DNA of 64,000 nucleotides from Pontederia crassipes (taxonomy: Eukaryota; Streptophyta; Magnoliopsida; Commelinales; Pontederiaceae): positions 33,255,001-33,319,000 of the forward strand of contig CM060189.1 in the NCBI GenBank assembly GCA_030549335.1, in the 5' to 3' direction. The translations under genes and the position numbers were made by a program. Each line of letters begins with the position of its first letter. Positions within the stretch are counted from its first letter, which is position 1. This document shows positions 58,409 through 64,000 of this stretch, one piece after another. The notes under the pieces are model-generated. The model ran no database searches. It was given only the letters and a program-made list of their open reading frames with translations, and was not told the DNA's origin.

Positions 58409-58956
58409 GATCTTGTTCATGCGCATACTACTCGATCGCACGAGCATGTTTATGTGCCATACTTATGTTAAACCACAGATGGACGATCCAACGACCTGAG
58501 AAGCAGTTGACATTTACAAAGCTTTATTTTTTTAGAGTTTTAACTTTTTTTTCTCTCTCTGATCTTAATATCAAGGTGCAGCCGTGATCTTGTTCATCTG
58601 ATCTTGTTCATGCGCATACTACTCGATCGCACGAGCATGTTTATGTGCCATACTTATGTTAAACCACAGATGGACGATCCAACGTCCTGAGAAGCAGTTG
58701 ACATTTACAAAGCTTTATTTTTTTAGAGTTTTAACTTTTTTTTTCTCTCTCTGATCTTAATATCAAGGTGCAGCCGTGATCTTGTTCATGCGCATACTAC
58801 TCGATCGCACGAGCATGTTTATGTGCCATACTTATGTTAAACCACAGATGGACGATCCAACGACCTGAGAAGCAGTTGACATTTACAAAGCTTTATTTTT
58901 TTAGAGTTTTAACTTTTTTTTTCTCTCTCTGATCTTAATATCAAGGTGCAGCCGTG
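58409..58956. repeat. three tandem copies of a ~178 bp unit
   Basis: Copies start with GATCTTGTTCATGCGCATAC at 58409, 58600 and 58778 and end at GGTGCAGCCGTG. The spacing is 191 and 178 bp; the first interval has an extra GATCTTGTTCATCT piece at its end. Differences between copies are only about one substitution and T-run length changes. The unit contains CTACTCGATCGCACGAGCATG and a CTCTCTCTGATC run, with no coding potential. Confidence 0.95.
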
Positions 58957-59964
58957 CAGGACAACGTCTTACTGGCAGTGGGTGACTGATGGATGGGGGA
59001 GGGGGAGGGAGGAAGTAGGGCAACGAGAGTTTCCTCCATAACTTTCAAGAAAGGACTGAGGACCATGAGGTGGCAGTGTTGATTTGATAGAGGTAGATCT
59101 GTGAGCGAGCGAGCGAGTGAGTGAGTGATAGAGCAGAGAGGGTGAGTGAGAGAGAGAGAGAGAGCACATGCAGGAGGGCAGGACGCAGCGCCAGGCGGCC
59201 AGTGTTTCCAGGTACGGCCGACTGGTGGACGCAACATAAGTGGCATCTTTCTGTTCCTAGTAATAATTCCCTTCTCTCTTTCTCCTCTCTTTCTCACCCC
59301 CTCCTTGGGCCCATGTGCATGTTCATGCCCCCCGCGACTTTCTTTGTCTCTCTCTCCTTAGTTTATTCTTTTCGGTAAAAAACCCCTTCCCTTTTATTAT
59401 TGCATAGCGAACTAAATTTGAACAATATTTTTTCTAGAAAAATCAAACTTGAATGGGAAAAAATATTATTTTAATTAGTTTGGGAAACAAGCTTTTAAAA
59501 TTAAGGATTGACATTGTCCCATTTTGAGCTGCATCCCATGCAAGCCAAAGGAATCTCTCATCCCAAGAAAGAGCCACAGATAACACACCAATGTTTCGCC
59601 TGCTCATCGCAAACTAACAAACAACGAGTACCGGAGAGAGAAAGAGAGAGGAGAGGAGAGAGAGAGAGATTGCTCTGTGGACGAATATTTTTCTTTGGAG
59701 GAAAGGGAAAGTGGCACTAAAAAAGAAGAAGCGAAGTTGGGGATTTTGATCCGCAATTTCATGGAATTTGGACTTTTGCCGAGTTGCCAAGATTGACAGC
59801 GAGGTAGTTTTTTGTTTTATGATATGGTACACATGTAATGCAACACTTGCAGCTAAAATACCACTAAAAAAGTAGAATATGCAATTTTTTTTAAAGTAAG
59901 AAAAAAAAAACTCCGTCTATATTTTATAGTCGGTCTCAAGTCCGAATAAAGAAAAAAAGTTATG
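58957..59964. other. intergenic with GA/GAGC repeats
   Basis: Purine-rich and pyrimidine-rich tracts: GAGCGAGCGAGCGAGTGAGTGAG near 59103-59127 (interrupted), GAGAGA runs near 59150 and 59640. The small frames across them are low-complexity. No gene was supported. Confidence 0.5.
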
Positions 59965-60218
59965 TTAGGCCCCGACAGTCAGCGTAAAACCCTGTCGAAT
60001 CTTATGAATATGGATCAACGAATATACTGTGTTAATGCTAGATCATTACCCGTAAGTAATGCGTTGTACAGCTCGGGTACAGTGATAAGAGAGCAAGAGC
60101 CGCTACATCCTCGCCTGAATACAGTGTTAAATGAGCAAGGGCTACCACACTCTAATGGACGGAGGCAGTTAAAGAAGCTAGTTCATGAGACTAAGGTCAG
60201 ATTAGGTTCTTGGAACAT

Positions 60219-60347
60219 TGTGACTCATAAGTTTAATCCCTCTATAATTTGCACAATTCTGAATATTTTCATTAGTTCTTATTTATAAAAATAAAGGGGA
60301 TATTCAGAATTGTGCAAATTATAGAGGGATTAAACTTATGAGTCACA
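60219..60347. repeat. perfect foldback, 48 bp arms, 33 bp spacer
   Basis: 60219-60266 and 60300-60347 are perfect reverse complements. The right arm is genuine RT sequence (QNCANYRGIKLMSH) and the left arm is its inverted copy, joined to the start of the endonuclease. Confidence 0.95.
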
Positions 60348-61395
60348 CAATAAAATTATGGAAAAAAGTGATTGAACATAGATTGATAATGGATATTAGT
60401 ATTTCTGAGAGACAATATGGATTCATGCCAGGAAGATCCACTACAGAAGCGATTTATTTACTAAGGGGATGATGGAGAAGAGACTTACATATGACTTTCA
60501 TTGATTTAGAGAAGACGTATGATCGGGTACCAAGGGATGTACTTTGGAAAGCCTTGCAAAAGAAGAGGGTGAGTGTTGCCTATATTAAGGTAATACAAGA
60601 TATGTACGATGGGGCATTGACTAAGGTTAGGACATCCGGAGTGAGATAAATGAATTTCCTATAGGAATTGGCCTACATCAAGGATCAGCTTTAAGCTCGT
60701 ATCTATTTAACTTAGTTATCGATGCTATAACCGAGAGTATCACAGAGGAGGTACCTAAGTGCATGCTATTTGCGGATGATATAGTACTTTTAGCGGATTC
60801 AAGAGAAGAGATTAATACAAAATTGGAAATATGGAGAAATACGTTAGAGTCAAAGGGTTTTCGTTTAAGTAGGAATAAAACAGAATATATGCATAGCAAT
60901 TTCACAAATAAACAACTTAGAGACGATTTGGAAGTTAAGCTTGGTGAGGATATAATTCCTTAAGTGACAAAATTTAAATATTTAGGATCAATTGTAAGAC
61001 AAGATAGTGAGATTGATGACGATGTTAATCATAGAATTCAAGTTGGTTGGTGCAAGTGGAGGAAAGCCACTGGAGTTCTTTGTGATAGAAAAGTACCCAA
61101 TAAAGTTAAAGGAAAATTCTATCGTACTGCTATAAGACCGACAATGTTACATGATAATGAATATTAGGCTATGAAGAGACAACATAAACGTAAAGTGGAG
61201 GTAGCCGAAATGAGGATGTTGAGTTGGATGTGTGGTCATACAAGATTAGATAAGATTAGGAATGACCATATACGTGAACGAGTCGGAGTGGCTCCTATTA
61301 GTGAGAAAATGGTAGAAAATCGTTTGAGATTGTTTGGTCATATTCAGAGAAGACCATTAGATGCGTCAGTAAGAAGAGTAGATCAAATAATCTGA
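60300..61395 (+). pseudogene. RTE reverse transcriptase, broken
   Basis: In order: QNCANYRGIKLMSH, RQYGFMPGRSTTEAIYLL, FIDLEKTYDRVPRDVLW (palm A, catalytic Asp kept), a disrupted stretch at 60.60-60.75 kb, the active site MLFADDIVLLADS at about 60763, NTLESKGFRLSRNKTEYM, then after a stop [19 protein letters not shown], and after another EMRMLSWMCGHTRLDKI. Several in-frame stops and shifts break it. The order and motifs are those of plant RTE LINEs. Confidence 0.9.
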
Positions 61396-61577
61396 AGTCC
61401 GATTAAAAGAGAGAGATGGAGGTCAAGGCGGACACTTGACGAACTAATAGAGCAAGATCTATTGGTGAATAATATATCGAAAAGTTTGATTACTAATAGA
61501 GCGAAATGACGTCATATGATTAATGTAGCCGACCCCACCTAGTGGGATAAGACTTTGTTGTTATTGTTATTGTAAGG

Positions 61578-62753
61578 AAAAAAGAATTATATCATTTTTT
61601 TTTTGTTTTTGTATTATCTCTGAACTTCATGCATGGATTGGTCACTTTCAATATCTAGAACTCAGTGCCTGATTCTCTCTCATTAATTGCAACTGTTTGT
61701 TGAAATTCTTGCAAAATTTTCATTGTCAATATTCAAAATGCATTATTTTTTTTATTCAATATTCAAAATTTTCTGTTTCTTCTTAATTTGTTCTATATTT
61801 ATCCTATATTTTTTATTTGAAATATTTGAACAAATACAAGCATCCATTTTATTTATTTGCAGGTTAATTACATGTTTTCTTTTCTTTTCTTTTCTTTTTG
61901 CATGATACGATGAAAATACATTAAATAAGAAATTATTGAAACTGTTGTTCTCATATAAATTACAATAACGAACATATATAGTGATTTTTCAAAATAATAT
62001 TGAATATATTTCTTCTGGAGTTAAACGAATGCGAGGCGTGTCTATTTCGTTTAATTTAATTTCTAAAAGAAGTGAACATTACGATAAATTAATTAAAAAA
62101 ATGAATAAAATAAAAGGAAGGGTAAAAGTTATAAAAAAAAAGAGTAAACTAAAATAACGGTAAAACAGTCCTTCAGTTAAAATTGGGGAGTCATATTATA
62201 GTTTCAAATGACAGTAGAGTCACCCAAGAATAAGACTTTTACAAGCAAATAAGAAACGAGTACGTGGAAAATGTTCTCTCATTTTTCAAATATTTTCATG
62301 AGTAAAATGTTCATCCAAATTTAAATAGATTATATATATATATATATATAATTTAAACTTACATAGTAGATTACCTCCACAATCATAAATGAGCATTCAA
62401 AAATAAATTAATTGACTAATGGACATGAGTTCCCCCATTGGGTCCCTTTGATGTACTTAAATTTTATATTTTCTTTTCTTTTTTGTTTTACCTGGGTTAT
62501 GAATTCTTTATGTTACAGCTAAACGGAGAGAGAGAGAGAGATTATCCATATACCCATTCCTAAAAGTATTATGGAAAAGAAAATAATTACTGAGGTCACA
62601 TGTGAATGTACTCAATGTCTCAATCCAAGCCTAACAAATGAATAATTTATGTCACTGGTGCAATAAATGGGTCTGCCAGAAGACCTACATTTGCCCTGAT
62701 GAACCGGCAAAAAATCAAATATATTGGTCCATCCATGCTACATATCCACTTTG

Positions 62754-62798
<45 letters not shown>

Positions 62799-63319
62799 TT
62801 CTGCATGCAGGTAAAAGTTAGAAAAAAAATACCAACGAAAAAAAGTTTGGATCATTGTTTTTACTTTCATCCTTGCCGTATCTGCAGAGTCCGAGTCAAA
62901 CAAACAAATATTTCCAAAACACCAACTTCAATTAAGAATATATAGATATTTAGATAGATACTGTATGTGTACTTTTTAACATAAGTAGATTTGAATTTTT
63001 TATCTCAATTTCAATAAGCTTCACTGAGATAATAATATCTTTATTATATAAATAAATACTTTCACATAAATGAATTTTGGCTTGGGCATAGGGAAATTAA
63101 AAGCTTACAATGATTATTACTAATGCCGAATAGAGTTGTTGTTCAACTGATTTCAAGTGCAGTGCACATACATGCATTCATTCATATTCCATAACTCTTT
63201 TTACCTTATTTTGGTAAATTTTTTTTTTGTTTTACCTTTATTTTTTGTTTATCGTAATGGATTCGTCTTTCGAGTAAACAATAAAGCTTATACAATTTAA
63301 CCTGTTGCTTATTTAGTTT
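61578..63319. other. AT-rich intergenic with AT microsatellites
   Basis: No gene seen. (AT)n runs lie at about 62333-62352 and 62756-62797. Confidence 0.6.
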
Positions 63320-63760
63320 AATCAAGCCAGGGAGTGTTTAGGTTGTAATGACTGATTGATAATCTTGTTAGAGTTGGTGAATGCTTCAGGGCCCCTTGTT
63401 TTTCACACCGGGTTCGCCCACGTGAGTTTAGGAGAATCTGAGTATTACCCAATTAACAATATTGCTGGCGTACGAACGAAAGGGGGGGTTCGGGGGGCCG
63501 TGTGGTTCGGATTAGGTTTTTTCTCTGTTTTGTTCGGATTTTGAACCCGTTTAGAGAGGCTATTTATAGCTTATTTTCAGATGTAATCTGTGCGGCGGCT
63601 GAAAACCTAAACGATATAGTGGAACTTCTTTGCAGAATGTAGCCCTAATCTCAAGGGTGAACCTGGGTAAATTCGTGTGTCTCCTCTATTTTTCTTGCAA
63701 TCTCTGCGATCTTCTCTCCTTGTTCTCGAATTTTCCCATCAAATCTAATGGTCAGTATGT
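63320..63760. mobile_element. possible Copia-type LTR remnant
   Basis: GAGAGGCTATTTATAGC, a phrase frequent in plant Copia LTRs near the transcript start, is followed by pyrimidine-rich sequence (CTCCTCTATTTTTCTTGCAA, CTTCTCTCCTTGTTCTCG). No ends or internal region were found within the window. It is tentative and clearly not intact here. Confidence 0.25.
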
Positions 63761-64000
63761 ATTGCATTAGATGTTTGAATATTGTTTCAAACCATTCGAT
63801 TTATATGTAATTAATAACGTCATAAATGGGAGAAAAAACATTCAAAAAAGTGGGAATATTTTCTGTTGAAGTTATCATATTCGATCTCAATTCTCAAGTT
63901 AATTAGATACTTAAATGTTGTCAACCATCGATATAATGAATTAGGTTATTCTAAGAGTTTAGATAACATTGATTTTAAAATAATAAAAATATCTTAAATA
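63761..64000. other. intergenic to window end
   Basis: AT-rich; nothing recognised. Confidence 0.5.

Larger units (their letters stand above)
59965..61577 (+). mobile_element. RTE-clade LINE, internally deleted and inverted
   Basis: The 5' part (59.97-60.21 kb) resembles an RTE leader and runs into VRLGSWNI, the opening of the RTE endonuclease. Most of the endonuclease is then missing. A 48 bp foldback (60219-60266 / 60300-60347) follows, then the reverse transcriptase and the full 3' end with GACCCCACCTAGTGGGATAAG and a TTGTTATTGTTATTG tail. The RT is broken by several stops and shifts, so the copy is inactive. The close match to 7.7-8.4 kb marks it as recent. Confidence 0.9.

Overview
This is a 64 kb piece of plant nuclear DNA. 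It is mostly AT-rich, repeat-filled intergenic sequence with few genes. A plant origin is shown by a plant-type branchpoint-binding protein SF1 (KH, two zinc knuckles and an RRM in one chain) and by the transposons present: RTE and L1-type LINEs with plant RNase H/zf-RVT tails, a CACTA element, Mutator-like elements, MITEs and Ty3-type LTR relics. The very GC-rich single-exon gene near 57 kb set in AT-rich surroundings suggests a monocot, but that is inference; I cannot name the species.

Layout. 1-3 kb: intergenic DNA with two MITEs and an RTE tail. 3.5-13 kb: no long ORF, but a string of short minus-strand segments with good splice borders and open frames that may be exons of an unrecognised gene. 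A ~1.5 kb direct duplication crosses this tract, and a 5'-truncated RTE LINE sits in one copy. 13.95-16.2 kb: the intact, uninterrupted SF1 gene (minus strand), the best-supported gene here. 16.3-22.2 kb: AT-rich DNA with MITEs and microsatellites. 22.26-26.09 kb: a Mutator-like element split by a 3 kb CACTA element, both with recognisable target-site duplications. 26-34.3 kb: a hAT-like copy, a short open frame interrupted by a 3.4 kb LTR relic, and a second LTR-like segment. 34-42.7 kb: gene-poor DNA with two hAT-like elements whose ends are rich in GGGTCGGGT. 42.78-48.81 kb: a nearly full-length but decayed L1-type LINE (minus strand) bounded by a 9 bp target duplication. 48.8-51.7 kb: sequence of unknown origin carrying many copies of an AAGTTATCA motif. 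51.68-53.20 kb: a second Mutator-like element. 53.7-55.8 kb: an RTE tail and a diverged copy of the 27 kb segment. 56.58-57.59 kb: a GC-rich plant-specific gene with about 36 TAA repeats upstream. 58.41-58.96 kb: a 178 bp unit in three near-identical copies. 59.96-61.58 kb: an internally rearranged RTE LINE. The rest is AT-rich.

The two clear genes have no obvious functional link. SF1 is a core splicing factor; the 57 kb gene encodes a basic, serine-rich protein of unknown function. The most informative structures are transposon events that can be ordered in time: CACTA inside MULE, RTE inside a duplicated segment, and a hAT-like copy inside one of two duplicated segments. Both larger RTE copies also carry a perfect foldback at their rearrangement point. 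I saw no tRNA, rRNA or CRISPR. I did not find a clearly new biological system; the best unexplained signals are the candidate split gene at 3.5-13 kb and the AAGTTATCA-rich tract at 49-51.5 kb.
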